From assembly GCA_949987565.1 (NCBI GenBank), contig OX465111.1, positions 963,001-1,027,000 of the forward strand: a DNA stretch of 64,000 nucleotides. The letters run 5' to 3'. Positions 1-11,738 of the stretch are shown here, one piece after another. Each line of letters begins with the position of its first letter. Within the stretch, counting starts at the first letter, position 1. The notes beneath the pieces were generated by a model. That model searched no databases. It was given only the letters and a program-made list of their open reading frames with translations, and had not been told where the DNA came from. The translations under genes and the position numbers were made by a program. Origin of the DNA: Luidia sarsii (lineage: Eukaryota > Echinodermata > Asteroidea > Paxillosida > Luidiidae).

Positions 1-2234
1 AAAGCATCGCATGCACGGACTTGACCGGGCTTGGAGGGCTACACACCTGGCGTGATTAAGGAGAATCTCCAGACGAGCTTCGATGGTAACGGCGACTCAC
101 CGGCGCGTAACGGCACACCATTTGGGCGGAAAGGCCCCGCGTATTAAGATCGGTACCAGTCTCATTAAGGTCACACCAGGAGGTCCATGCAATCAAAGAA
201 ATGCAGTAGGCCTTCACATCGGTGGATTGGATCCGAGACGGTTCCATCCCACCCGTATCGGTCGTATTGGCAGTGATGCCATCGATTGATAACGCGGCTA
301 CCAGTCGGTGACGTCACTGACTCCTCTCTGGTCTCAGCCACCCATAGATATGACGGCCCCTTCGTTTCCAAATCAGCCCAGTCAAATGCGGACACAACAA
401 GTTGGTTCTAATCCCATCGGGCTTGCTTATGCTTAGACCCCCCCCCAAAAAAAACCAGCAACTACAACCAAAATATAGATTCCCAATAATCCCCACTGTC
501 TCGTTTGGCGGCGGTAATGTGTTGACCGACAGCGGTTACCACTGTTTCTGATACACAGAAGATCCAAATTAGACCAATTTTCAATCATTTATGAAACCCT
601 GGCGTTTCGATCCGAGCAGGACCTTACTCAAAAGCATTATTTTTTTTTAATTGGATTTTTAAAATCTTAACCCGATGTGAGTCTTCGTGGCAAAGATTCT
701 TCCAAGCTGGGCTATTCTAATTGTTTCCCCCCCCCCTGACAAAAAAAATGGCCGCCCCGAGGGATTGAATTCAGCCCGGTGATGCGTGGGATGAAACGCG
801 CTGCGAAGACGGGGCTGTTGTACGCACCAGTGGTCAGGCCAGTCTGTGCTATACTCATTAATTCTCACTCGGTGTCGCCACTGTCACACTCTCTACGGAT
901 GACATCTCCTCCCCCCTCCCCCTCCGTGGACAAGTGAAGGGTTAATTGTTTCGCTCACGTCTGGCATCGAAGAGGTGAGAGTAGCTTCGAGTCGAGGGGA
1001 GTATTTTAACGACTTCAACGGGAACGATTTCGCTGTCCGCAGTGCGCGAATCCAGACGCTTTGCACGACCATCAAAAACACCGTAGGATTTTGCAGTGAC
1101 ACCTAGTATGATAATATCCCAAGTCTTAAAGAAGAGGTGTGGTTCTGAAAAGAACCCGAGCGATAACTCGACGTTCCGGCCAGTATGTTCTGGCCGTCAT
1201 CGGGAGAATCTGGCCGTCGTTCATGTTGGAGATCATGTAATAATTATTGACGGTCACAATCCGCACATTTGGGCTTAGATAGTGGTGGCACTACTTGTGC
1301 CACCACTTTTTTTTTAGTACACGAGAACAAAGGGAATACCCAACAAGTATACGCGTGTAAGGGTTTGTGTGTGTGTGGGGGGGGGGGGGGTAATTACCAC
1401 GGATATGTCAAAACGCCCGACCCTTTCTCCATCCCATAAGATAAGGGTACGTCTTGAAGCGATCCACGAAAAGCGAAACAATGAAAGGCATTATTTTTTG
1501 GCAGCTCAGAATTGGCATGGCATTTACCGTGCGCTCCAGCAGGTTCTATTTACGTCCGGTAGACAATATGTTGGCTATTTTCTCTCCACCGTAATCAACC
1601 GCCACTAAAATTGGAATATAATGGGATCCGGTCGTGTGGCTTCGGCTGTATTTATGGAGCCTGAAGGCATATTGCTCAGACCAGGTGCAGATAGAGTTGA
1701 GCATCGCTGGTGCAACACTGCACACCAATAACAAGGAATCACGCTGGGCACTTGAGACACGCTCCAACGGACGTCTAGATTTCATGCCATTATCATCTTC
1801 ACCGTGGTCGACTCGTAAACATTACGAGTTTTACGACTGCCCAATGCTAAAATACGCAGACAGGTAGAGAGAGTGGATAGGGCGCCTATTGTCTTGCACG
1901 TTGATCTGCCGACTACAGTGCAGCCCGAGCCAAGATTGCGAGGAACATGTTATGATTATAATTATGTTGATGCGGTTCTCATTAGAGGCCCTGCCTATGT
2001 GTTAAATGCTTGATATACTCTGCCCTCCTGTATTCGCGTGGGGTGCGTGGCTCATTTGAGATATGACTGCGTTTTGTCGGCTGACAAATTGGGAGCAAAA
2101 TCGCCCGATCTCCGATGGGAATACCCCCCTCCCCCGTCATCGCTGTAACCACAAATCCGTCGATTGAAAGCCTCGGCGATCACACAAATTCATTTCTCTC
2201 TGCGCAGCTGAGAGACAGAGGAGCAGATACAAAG
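1..2234. other. No gene seen
   Basis: Unique-looking DNA with one family 1 fragment (604-640), the family 2 copy near 1.2 kb and a short GT/poly-G run (1367-1391). Short ORFs only. Confidence 0.6.
1130..1225 (-). repeat. Family 2 repeat (histone-type stem-loop plus hammerhead-like block)
   Basis: On the - strand: CCGATGACGGCCAGAACATA, CTGGCCGGAACGTC, then GGTTCTTTTCAGAACC (1156-1141) and ACACCTCTTCTTTAAGAC. The GAAA box is mutated to GGAA. Confidence 0.65.
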
Positions 2235-3220
2235 ATGAGGGGACAGAGGAGACATAGAAGGAGACAGAGTAGGAGACAGAGTAGGAGACAGAGTAGGAAA
2301 CAGAGTAGGATACAGAGTAGGAGACAGAGTAGGAGACAGAGTAGGAGACAGAGTAGGATACAGAGTAGGAGACAGAGTAGGAGACAGAGTAGGAGACAGA
2401 GTAGGAGACAGAGTAGGAGACAGAGTAGGAGACAGAGTAGGAGACAGAGTAGGAGACAGAGTAGGATACAGAAAAGGAGACAGAGGAGACAGAGTAGGAG
2501 ACAGAGAAGGTCACAGCAAAGAGACAGAGAAGGAGACAGAGTAGGAGGTAGACAAGGAGACATAGGAGATAGAGTAGGAGACACAGTAGCAGACAGAGTA
2601 GGAGACACAGAAGGAGACAGAGAATGAGACAGAGTAGGAGACAGAGGAGGAGACAGAGTAGGAGGCAGAGAGGGAGACAGAGAAGGAGACAGAGAAAGAG
2701 ACAGAGAAGGAGACAGAGAGACATATAGAGAGAGAAAGAGAGACAGACAAAGATAGTCAGGGAGACAGGGTGAGACGGAGAGAGACAGAGAATGTGAGAT
2801 GGAGAGAGACAGAGAATGTGAGATGGAGAGAGACATAGAGACAGAGACAGGGTGAGATGGACAGAGAATGTGAGATGGAGAGAGACAGAGAATGTGAGAT
2901 GGAGAGAGACATAGAGACAGAGAGACAGGTTTAGACGGAGAGAGACAGAGAATGTGAGATGGAGAGAGACATAGATACAGAGAGACAGGGTGAGATGGAG
3001 ATAGAGTCGAGGAGAGACAGGGTGAGATGGAGATAGAGTCGAGGAGAGACAGTGAGATAGTGTGAGACAGCGGGAAAAAATGAAAGACAGACATACATTG
3101 AGAAACAGAGGGGCGCAGGTAGATGTAAAGACAAAGAGAGACACAGAGAGGGACGAAGAGAAACGGACAGACAGACAGATATACAGAGACATACTGAGGG
3201 AGGGATGGAGACAGACAGAC
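2235..3220. repeat. 12-bp minisatellite (GTAGGAGACAGA)n grading into GAGA-rich DNA
   Basis: Regular 12-bp units to about 2470, then degenerate GAGACAG units and a block built on GAGAATGTGAGATGGAGA (about 2785-2970). The + strand is almost all purine. The RRQS-like ORF across it is a repeat artefact. Confidence 0.85.
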
Positions 3221-3685
3221 GCTACCACACGACTTATTCAGTGGGTCGGAATCTTTCATGAAATACACGAAGCGCAGCAAACCCGCGCATCTAAAACGAA
3301 AGATTGCCATAATAACGTCCGAGCCAATTATCTCTGCTGTTTACATTTGAATGGCCCGCAGTCGGTACCAGCAGGGGAAGATAATAAATAGATGATAAGG
3401 CTTAGCCTTTAATTATTGATGGAGAGGGCATCTGTATATCTTGATTGCGGGTCAAGGAGGTCTTGGTATCTGTGGCTGTATCAAGTGAGCTTATTACGGT
3501 CAATCGTGCCGTGTGGACCGTGCAGGCCTGTCCTTACTGACCGACTGGCCATCCGTGCCTGTTACGGTCCAACGACACATAGGTCTATAACCCAGGCAAG
3601 CTACCCACCTGGTTTATCAGCCCCTGGGTTTTTATTGGCTTATAGATATGATATATTATGATGGTTGTGTCGAGGAGAATGCAAA

Positions 3686-3852
3686 TCAATGAGGTTTGCC
3701 CTGCTCGACGTAATAATCACTGTGGGCTCAGTGCTTTGCCCGATCGGCTGCTGACAACAAAATCCAGGCAGCTCGGGCGGGATTCGAACCCGCGACTCCT
3801 GCTTTCTAGTGCAGACCTCTTAATCCCTTGATCACCGAGCTGGTGGGGGTCG
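3686..3852 (-). mobile_element. SINE family A copy (tRNA-like head plus conserved tail)
   Basis: Read on the - strand, a tRNA-like head has closing stem AGCTCGG/CCGAGCT and a T arm GCGGGTTCGAATCCCGC (B box). The tail contains CGGGCAAAGCACTGAGC and ends near GGGCAAACCTC. The extra bases in the anticodon arm argue against a working tRNA. Confidence 0.7.
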
Positions 3853-3867
3853 TGTGGAGGATTGGAA

Positions 3868-4323
3868 TGTGTACAGCAGGTCACTAAATCAAGCTCCCAT
3901 AGAACGCTGTACAAAAAGCACTCACTAAGTTCCTGTAACTGTACTGCAAATTGAAGCTTGGACCACGATCTCTTTTCAATCTTTGTGTTCTCAGCTGATT
4001 GTATTTTCTGCTAATTACCCGGTACCCCCAGAAAAAAACACCTCTAAAATGTGAAGCTATCCAAGCCGAATTTCTGCAAGGATTTTGGGATAGACCCCTC
4101 CACATCTACAGCCAAATAGGGCCACATTTAAAGCCAGATATGGTCCGAATCACACACGAAATTAAACATTGAACCCCAGCTTGTCTTAAAACAACACTAA
4201 TCTCGACAGTGCATCAGTTAATTAGCCTCCAAAGACCTCTTTAAAAAAAACAAGTTGTGGGTCCACACTTTATGATAATGAGGTCGGCGGAGCCATCTTG
4301 GATTGATTTAGTGTGCTGCAACC
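3868..4323 (-). mobile_element. Diverged copy of the 484-bp MITE
   Basis: In reverse orientation it matches most of the 48946 element, including the stretches around CCAAGATGGCTCCGCC and GGACCATATCTGGC, with many substitutions and short gaps. It lies directly beside a SINE-A copy. Confidence 0.7.
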
Positions 4324-4911
4324 GTCACTGCTATAGCTGACAGAACACGTCATCAATGAATATGAGTTACCGGCAATACGCGCGTTCTTGCACGAGTCAG
4401 TGAGCACGGTGCTTTGTACGATACTCGCCCGTGCGTGACTGCGCATTGCCAGACCTAGATTTGGTGCCACACTCCATATGGCCTGGATCTTGGAACATCA
4501 ATATTTCATTTCTGTGTATAGGGGGGAGGGAATGGTGATATATGAGTCACTAAAGCCTGGTTGCAGTTTTCTATTTCATTGTAATTTTAGATAGATTTTT
4601 TAGTCTTGAAATCGAACTGAAGTTGAATAATAAGAAGAACAATTTTGCATTGTTAGTAAAAAAATAAATCGACTGAAAGTCCGCCCCGTCAGCATTTTTG
4701 ACTCCCTTCGTGAAAACATTCATTAAGTATGCTAATGTATGCATGTGACGTCATTGCGTGGATTATCAGTCAGCTGAGCGCTGATGATATGCATGCACTG
4801 CACCAATGGCCGAAACACAACGCACGTGATTTTGCAGCCTCTTCCCTTGTACTTTCTCGGTCTCATTTGCAACAATTTTGGATTTATCTATTTCTTGAAG
4901 TACGTAGCGCT

Positions 4912-4980
4912 ATGCAGCGGACGTGCGTTGTAGGCTGTTGCACAAGGAATACCGACAAACTTATTTGGTTTTTAAGAGGC
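4912..4980 (+). pseudogene. Possible THAP-domain N-terminal remnant
   Basis: ATG opens MQRTCVVGCCTRNTDKLIWF. Cys5 and Cys10 are spaced as in THAP domains and CVVGC is a common THAP opening. No FH/FP motif, splice donor or second zinc-binding half follows. The flanking DNA (4690-5030) includes CRE-like TGACGTCA and palindromic motifs. Read as a decayed transposase exon; the match is short. Confidence 0.3.
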
Positions 4981-5039
4981 ATTAGCTATCTGAAAAGCCA
5001 GAAAAAAAGCCACAATTTTAATTGCCTTTAGTTGCCTTT

Positions 5040-5160
5040 AGTCACCGATTGTGAAGTTAATACAAAAACTGTTCACTGACTAAAAATGACCTGCAATACA
5101 TAAATCTCAAACGTTACAGGGCCTGACGTTTCGATCCTAGCAGGACCTTTCTCAAAGTCA
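5040..5160 (+). repeat. Dispersed repeat family 1 (hammerhead-like tail)
   Basis: An upstream block (GTTCACTGACTAAAAATGAC, AAATCTCAAA) leads to CCTGACGTTTCGATCCTAGC then AGGACCTTTCTCAAAG. The same arrangement recurs near 6.5, 15.0 and 15.8 kb; a degraded copy of the tail follows at 5255-5290. Confidence 0.7.
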
Positions 5161-5479
5161 CCGATTGTGTAAAAACACACGGATGTCGAGCAAGGAAATC
5201 ACCCTGACACAAAACTCTGCAGTCTGTAGGCCTACATCTCAACCAGTTTGAGAGGCCTGGCGTTTTCATCCTAGCAAGATCAAAGAGCCGACGTCTCAAT
5301 TAATTCAAGCTCCGTTGAAGCTTCATTAGTTAAACAAAAAAAAAAGACAACGCGAGCAATTTCATTAGTTCACGCTGAGGAACGACAGATGATTGAACAA
5401 TTTGCGAATTAACAGCGACCCGGTAAGAAAGGATGTGACGTAACCAGCTACCATGTCAGCTACAAATCAAAATTTGACC

Positions 5480-5645
5480 AGCTCGGTGGTCGGTGGTCCA
5501 GTGGTTGAGACGTCCGTACTAGAATTCGGGAGTCGCGGGTTCGAATCCCGCCCGAGCTGCCTGAAATATTTTTTATCAGGCATCGGGCAAAGCACTGAGC
5601 ATTCAGTGTTTACCACCACGTCGAGTAAGGGCAAAACCTCTTTGA
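5480..5645 (+). mobile_element. SINE family A copy
   Basis: The tRNA-like head carries a short duplication (GGTGGTCGGTGGTCCAGTGG), an intact B box GGTTCGAATCCC, and the tail CGGGCAAAGCACTGAGCATT then GTCGAGTAAGGGCAAAACC. Confidence 0.7.
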
Positions 5646-6479
5646 ATTACAAATCAAATGTAGATATTTTGTATCACTAATAACATTATTCACAAGGTCA
5701 GGGAGAGTAGGACAATGTTATGACGTATGTAACTTTAATGGTGGTCATTCGTACGCGTCTAATAGATTACTTTAGATATTACGGAGTGGATGTGGCGGCG
5801 GGTTTTGTGGATAGCTCTTCTATAAGCCTGCATGGATTATGCGCAATGTTAGCGGCGTGCTAGCAACGCCACAAGTGCCGTCCAAATGCCTTATTTGAGT
5901 CCCATTAGCGCGCTGTATTAACGACTGCACGCACTGCATGCAACGCGTGCCACAGTCCAGCGTGAAAGTAGCACATAAACGACTCGACAGACTACATTCC
6001 CAATGTCTCGTTAACGGCAGTATAATTATATACGAGGGTCGACAGATCACCCGGCATTTCCTGGCCCGCTAAATGAAATTGGAACCAGTCTGATACATAT
6101 TTCATATCGTCTCTCGGTGAACGACCAGTTTTCCCCTCATGTATTTTGTGACTAATGACTTCTGGCTGCGTATCGGAACATGTGACACAATCAAACATAT
6201 TAATGACGACGTGTCAGTGATATCAATATGGTTTTTTTTCTGCAGGCCAAAAATAACAAGTATAGTTTCAATCCAGTGCCGTTTTGTCTTTGGAAGTAAA
6301 TGTCTACCACTCTTGCAATGACCAAGCTATCGGGGTCACGTGGTGAATCATTCTCAGGACACCTAGCGGACCCGACGTTTCGATCTGCGCGAGACATTTC
6401 CGCAAGGTTCCGCTTTTGGTGGCCAAAAAAAGAAGGTAAAAATAACTGGGACCTTTTCTTTCACAAATTACTTCATTCT

Positions 6480-6595
6480 TGAGGTGATATACAAAAATGT
6501 TGCAAACTGCTTACTGACTAAAATTACCAAAATGCAAATCTTAAAATTTAGTGGGACTGACGTTTCGATCCTAGCAGGACCTTTCTCAAATACTT
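6480..6595 (+). repeat. Dispersed repeat family 1 copy
   Basis: ACAAAAATGTTGCAAACTGC, TTACTGACTAAAATTACC, AATTTAGTGGGACTGACG and the tail GATCCTAGCAGGACCTTTC. Nearly the same as 15720-15835. Confidence 0.75.
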
Positions 6596-7104
6596 CAATC
6601 TTGGTTATTTTTTTGTTACTGCCTTCATTAGACCTAACAACCTAGGTCATTGATCTAGTAGTGGACAATTTATCTTCCTACACACCCTCAACTCTAACAT
6701 TTCAAACATCAAAGCGGACAGCATCAGCAAAACAAGCGTGCGACCCCTTACAGGATGTGAAGGCGATATCTGAGCTGCGGGCACGCAGACTGCAATGCAC
6801 TCCCTTCAACTCGTCGGCCGGCACAGACGCATTGTGCACGGACAACAAGCACGCCGAGACGGGCTCGGCAGAAAGCAACCCTCTAACGATTGCTGTGATA
6901 ACCTATATGATGGGGCCAGAATGTCAGGCCCTCTGAGAGAGTGGGCAAACCGACCCCCCTCCCTTCCTATCCTACTCGACCCCAGGAAGCCTGACATTTC
7001 TAGGTATGTATCCTCCCTCTAGGGTGATGCCTGGAATACACACCTACGCGCCCGTATCTTCTATTGTTTAACATTCTTCCTCCGGGTTGCAGCCGGCCGA
7101 GAGT

Positions 7105-7472
7105 TTTAGAGCCCCTACACAACATTGGTAAGTTAGAAAAACAGTAATATTCACAAAAGCAACGTATACAGTTTGAAGACGGTTATAGTAGAAACCTCGC
7201 ACTGAAATATTTCTGCCTAAAGTTATATAATTTTGGAGAAGAGAGTAAAAGAAATCGTTTACGTCTCACCGGGATCTAAACTGTTTTTTTCCCGGAACAA
7301 TTCGTTGAATGCTGCATTGAAACAAATGAATCGGTTTTGACTATTCTCTTGAGACTCGGTTGGCGGATTGAGCTGAAATTTCCACAGGTGTGCTATTTCA
7401 TGCATATAATTATGATGGATCAAACAACGTATGCTATTCTTTGACCTCGACCAATGTTGTGTTATCTCTTAA
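7105..7472. mobile_element. 360-bp MITE, same family as 37076-37431
   Basis: Inverted ends share ACACAACATTGG, at 7117 and, inverted, up to about 7462. TTAA is intact on the right (7469-7472) and reads TTTA on the left. Length and terminal sequence match the 37-kb copy; the interior is diverged. Confidence 0.65.
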
Positions 7473-9509
7473 ATGAAGCATCGAATCATTGATGTCTATC
7501 TGGAAGGAGGTTTTTTGGTCAAAGAGTGCCAGAAATATCCGCCACTGCGAGTCCTCCGACTTTTCAGGGGAGATTATTTTGATGTTTCGCCTCCTAGTGC
7601 TTCAGATCAATCATTCTGTCGGATTTTTATGACATACTTTTGGTGACGGGGCAGGGTATACGCATCACGGTGGAGAACGGTTGAAGGAGATACTTAATCA
7701 CGCGAATCATTTTAATGATCAGCCTGAAAGCGACAATTTACTTTCTCTACTCAAACTCTTCTCCTTAGGAGGTTGAACGAGGTTGAACTCAATCCACAAG
7801 GCAATACTAGTCCCATGGCATACCACGTGTGATAGGCCGGTAGCTTTCAGATAACGGTGGTTTAGTGGTAAGGTGGTAAAAGTTTTTAAAACAGAGCAAT
7901 GAAGAGGTTGATATCCCATAATTGCTGGCTAATTTTGAGAGGGTGCGTTTGGGCACGACCACCGGTAGTAGTTATCTCATTACTTAAACAGTCGTCGTGG
8001 TAAATATGAATTTGATCAAGCAACGTCTATTAAGCTTCCTTTTGTGATTTTCAAATGAGGTAATTCGGTTCGTATAAAAAGATTTACACATTGAATTAAC
8101 TCATTATTAGTTTACAGACGATGAAAAAAAATCATATTGAAAAAAAATTAATCAAAACTTGATTTAAATTTTAGTCTGAGTTATGAAAAAGCCCACTTTC
8201 AATGGTGAATTATTTTGCTAATTTAGATGAAAGCAAACCGCATATTTCGCTCACAATGTTCTAAATCTATTTACTGAAAAGTGTTGTATACACCAGTGAA
8301 CGCAATGCAGTATTGAATTGGATTACAATACGCTCAAACTAGTCTGTACATTAATTTGAACGTCCGGGCGAGTTTTGTATATACGTAAGTGTACGTAGGG
8401 AAGAGGTTGGGTGCACTTACCTTCAATGCAGTGGTATCCTGTTGCAGCGAACTGGCCGAGGGGTTGAGCGGGACTGCTGGGAACGAGGTGGCAGTGGTGT
8501 TGAGAAGGTGGCGGTCAGCGTGCGTTGTACGACGGTTTGCAGGCGACTGTCACCGGCGTGGCATGGCTGAGACTGGTCCGTTCACTACAGAGGGTCCCCG
8601 TGCGACCATGGACGGACCACGGCCCCAGCTCTGGCACCCCGCCCGCCCAATGGCAGACTCCGCGGATCGCTCAGGACTCCGACTATAACCTGTGGGACAG
8701 ACGGACCGAAACATACAGCGTTAATAATCAACAGCGCACGCAGAACGCATCAAGAGAATACATCGTGTGCAATTAGCGCTGTTGAGTTTCAACTAATTGC
8801 ATCGCATCTGCATTGTGTGGGTTTTTTTGTTGGGTTTTTTTACTTGCCGTGTCTCGATCAAAAGTGCACTTTCTCGCCTTGTCTTCTTTCTCCTCTGGTC
8901 TGTGGTCTGAGGAGGGGAAAGAAGCTATGAATGTAAGCCGGCGTGCAATGTGACTGTGTTTCAATCCGTGTAGGGGAAAGACCAACTACATCTGATCAGT
9001 CCGTTATACACTCTTAGCAGTTTGTCTAAATAGCACGGAGCGCTTCGCGTGGGATGTCAGTGGCTCGAACGGCTGTGGACTCGAGCGCGTCACGATGACG
9101 TCACACCACGGCCAAGCACTCTCTCGCGCGTGTGTGTGTGTGTGCTTTCTTTTCTTTCATTTTTTTCTTTTTGCGTCGGAACGCTGCAGAAGCAGACGCC
9201 GACGGCTGTTCCGTGTTCAGATCTACGGGCTGGCGAGGTTCGCCCGCTACTTGGAACAGATCAACTGAATGTCAACGCCGGGTGTGCACGAACAAAAGGT
9301 TGACTTTGGTGCGATCAAGTGCATTATCTATCTAAATAAAAAAAAGGGGGGGTATTTATATTCGCCCGTGGCCTTTTCGGACCTCCGTCCTTTAATTCCC
9401 AGCAATTCAAAGCTGCCGTAAGTCCATGTTTGTGTTACATGTATCGGCTTATTGCTGACCTTTACACGATGTAAAGGTGGTGATAGTTCAGGCATCACAT
9501 CTAATCCTC
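7473..9509. other. No gene seen
   Basis: AT-rich to 8370, then more GC-rich (8400-9310) with ORFs under 100 codons and no recognisable domain. A poly-T/CT patch lies at 9129-9173. Confidence 0.55.
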
Positions 9510-9745
9510 ACGCTGCAGAACACTCAATCGAGCTCCCATTGAACACTGAGCAATAACACACACTTTCAAAGCCAATGATCCCACACACAAAAGTTTCTCA
9601 GTTCTTGTAGCTATACTGAAAATTGAAGTTTGGACCTTCATCTCTCAGATTCTTTTCAATTGTTGTGGCCTTAGCCGATTCGATTTTTTGCTTGTTATCC
9701 CCAGAAAAAAAAAACACCCCAAACCCTGTAGTCATCCAAGCCTTG
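9510..9745 (-). mobile_element. Truncated copy of the 484-bp MITE
   Basis: Begins CTGCAGAACACTCAAT and follows the reverse complement of the right half of the 484-bp element as far as CATCCAAGCC, then breaks off at a hairpin. About half length. Confidence 0.65.
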
Positions 9746-9747
9746 TC

Positions 9748-9801
9748 TTTTTCCCTGTCTTTCTGCCTTTACGAAAGGCAGAAAGACAGGGAGAAAACTA
9801 A
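9748..9801. repeat. Long perfect hairpin
   Basis: CCCTGTCTTTCTGCCTTT, loop ACG, then AAAGGCAGAAAGACAGGG: an 18-bp perfect stem with near-matching flanks. Confidence 0.85.
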
Positions 9802-9811
9802 GCAATAAAGA

Positions 9812-9990
9812 AATAAAGGTCCTGCTAGGATCGAAACGTGAGTATGTGTGGTTCTGAAAAGAACCGGAGAATACTGAAACGTCAAGTTCCTCCGGTTCTT
9901 TTCAAAACCACACATACTCACTAAAGAGAATTTACATGGTGTCACCGCAAACTCCTTTTATTCTCACCATGAAAACCTTCAAATCTCATT
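9812..9990. repeat. Joined family 1 tail and inverted pair of family 2 stem-loops
   Basis: A family 1 tail (AAAGGTCCTGCTAGGATCGA) runs straight into a 32-bp inverted repeat (arms 9838-9869 and 9890-9921, one mismatch) made of two facing copies of the family 2 stem-loop. The family 2 tail ACATGGTGTCACCGCAAAC follows at about 9936. Confidence 0.7.
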
Positions 9991-11738
9991 TGAAGTTTCC
10001 AACTTTTTGTGCCAATTCCTCTATTTATTGACTTATTTTGGGCTCTTTTGGAGTCGGGGGGTCATCACACGTAAAGTTTTGTTTTGGGCATTTTCAGCGC
10101 GCGCCATTGAGACTTGGATGAGATTGCACTATAGGGGCCTACCCCTGCGGTCTCGTTCTGTTACAGGGAGCGTGGCTGAGCAATCCGACGACCGTTCTAT
10201 GACCGCACCGCCCGGCGCTTGACCGAAATCAGATACGGGGTGTCGACTCCGGTTCTCTCGGAGCGTCCTTTGTCGAGGGACTTATGTCCGGGCGAAAATG
10301 TCAGGCCAATCTCGGGCCCGGCCACACAATGGCGGCTAAAATATCACACGCTGGGTATCGTTTCAAACAAATCCCTCCATAAAAAGAGAAGACGGTGTGA
10401 ACACACAAGATCCAGGACAGCCATACAGCGGTGCAAGATGTACACCAATGTACTGTATACTCGCTCGTGAATCGATGTGAACTTTTGAATTTGGGCGACT
10501 TGGAAGATGTCTACACTATGCCTTGGGTGTGGTTAGGTCACTATCTTTTTCATTTGTCAATAATGCACTCTTAGATGATCAAACTTTTTTTTTCCCTCGG
10601 AGATGAGAAAGGAAATGCCAACACCCAATCCCTATTTTATAAGACTCCGAAACTTTCCTTTAAGACGGTCCCCCAAAAACAAACTACGAGAAAGGGGTTT
10701 GTCCTCGCACTGAAGATGTCTTTATGCAAATTCGCCCAAAACAAGGTTATAATTACTTCATTCATTTATTTCAACAGTTTCACATGACTATAAATATATA
10801 CTTTAAAATATAATTGTGAGACTGTAGAGGAGCCCACTGACAAACAAAGCTTGTAAGTATGGGCCCCTGATAGTAATACACAAGTATAAAGCCACTCAAG
10901 GTTTATAATGGTTAAGGAAAGAAGTAGATAGAGAGGGACTCAGGAATGCTGGAGATAGGAATTAACATTCCTCTTTTAGAAAAGGCAAGATCGTATAGAG
11001 GAAGTCATTGCACACTCTCATCGCCAGACACGGGAGAATAGTTTCATCCAAAAATATGCCCTGTCACAGTGCAGAGTATAGAGGCACATATTGCCATGGC
11101 AACCCTTTAATTTCGCGGCTCGTTTTTAGTATCTTGAAAGGAAATTACGTCGGCAATGAGTTGGCAGGCTCGCGGGTTTTTTTTGTTCAGCGATGAGGTA
11201 GCGAAGTGAATTGCGCAGATTGGAAATCAGGGGTAACGTTGGGGACAGCCTCAGTCCTTACTGAGACCTGGGATGCACAGCCTCTATGAATAGGCCTACC
11301 GATCATGCAGAGATGCTTTGTGGGGATTGGCTCCATTACTTGGCTATTGGGTCTTGGCACTGTTTGATCATCTTGTGAAGACGGTTTTGTATATACACTG
11401 ATAGGAGCACCTTCAGGCTCCTCATACCATTCCTCGTGATTTCAAGAACACGTGGCTTCGAACTCACTCACTATATTTATCCTGGCCAATACGTGATTTG
11501 CACCGGATAGCAGACAAGTATATATATGACCCACGGACGAATAGCAGTGGGAGCCGAAAGCTTATAAGAAAGCCGTCATTTCTGAGGGGGAAAAAACCAC
11601 GAGCAGGCTTGAGGATATGTACACATGGGCCCAGTACATGCCTCTTATTGCAGAAAGTAATCAGCTGCGAATTTGATGAGCAGTCAGATGAGTGAGGATA
11701 TCTTCGAGAGCTGCGTGTTGCTCAGCACAGAGGTCTAC
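9991..11738. other. No gene seen
   Basis: Mixed unique DNA. ORFs of 60-85 codons show no family signature. Confidence 0.55.

Noticed and set aside
2115..2627. 170-codon ORF rich in Arg-Gln-Ser, resembling an RS-domain protein
   Set aside because: It is a 12-bp minisatellite read in frame; the opposite strand is equally open.
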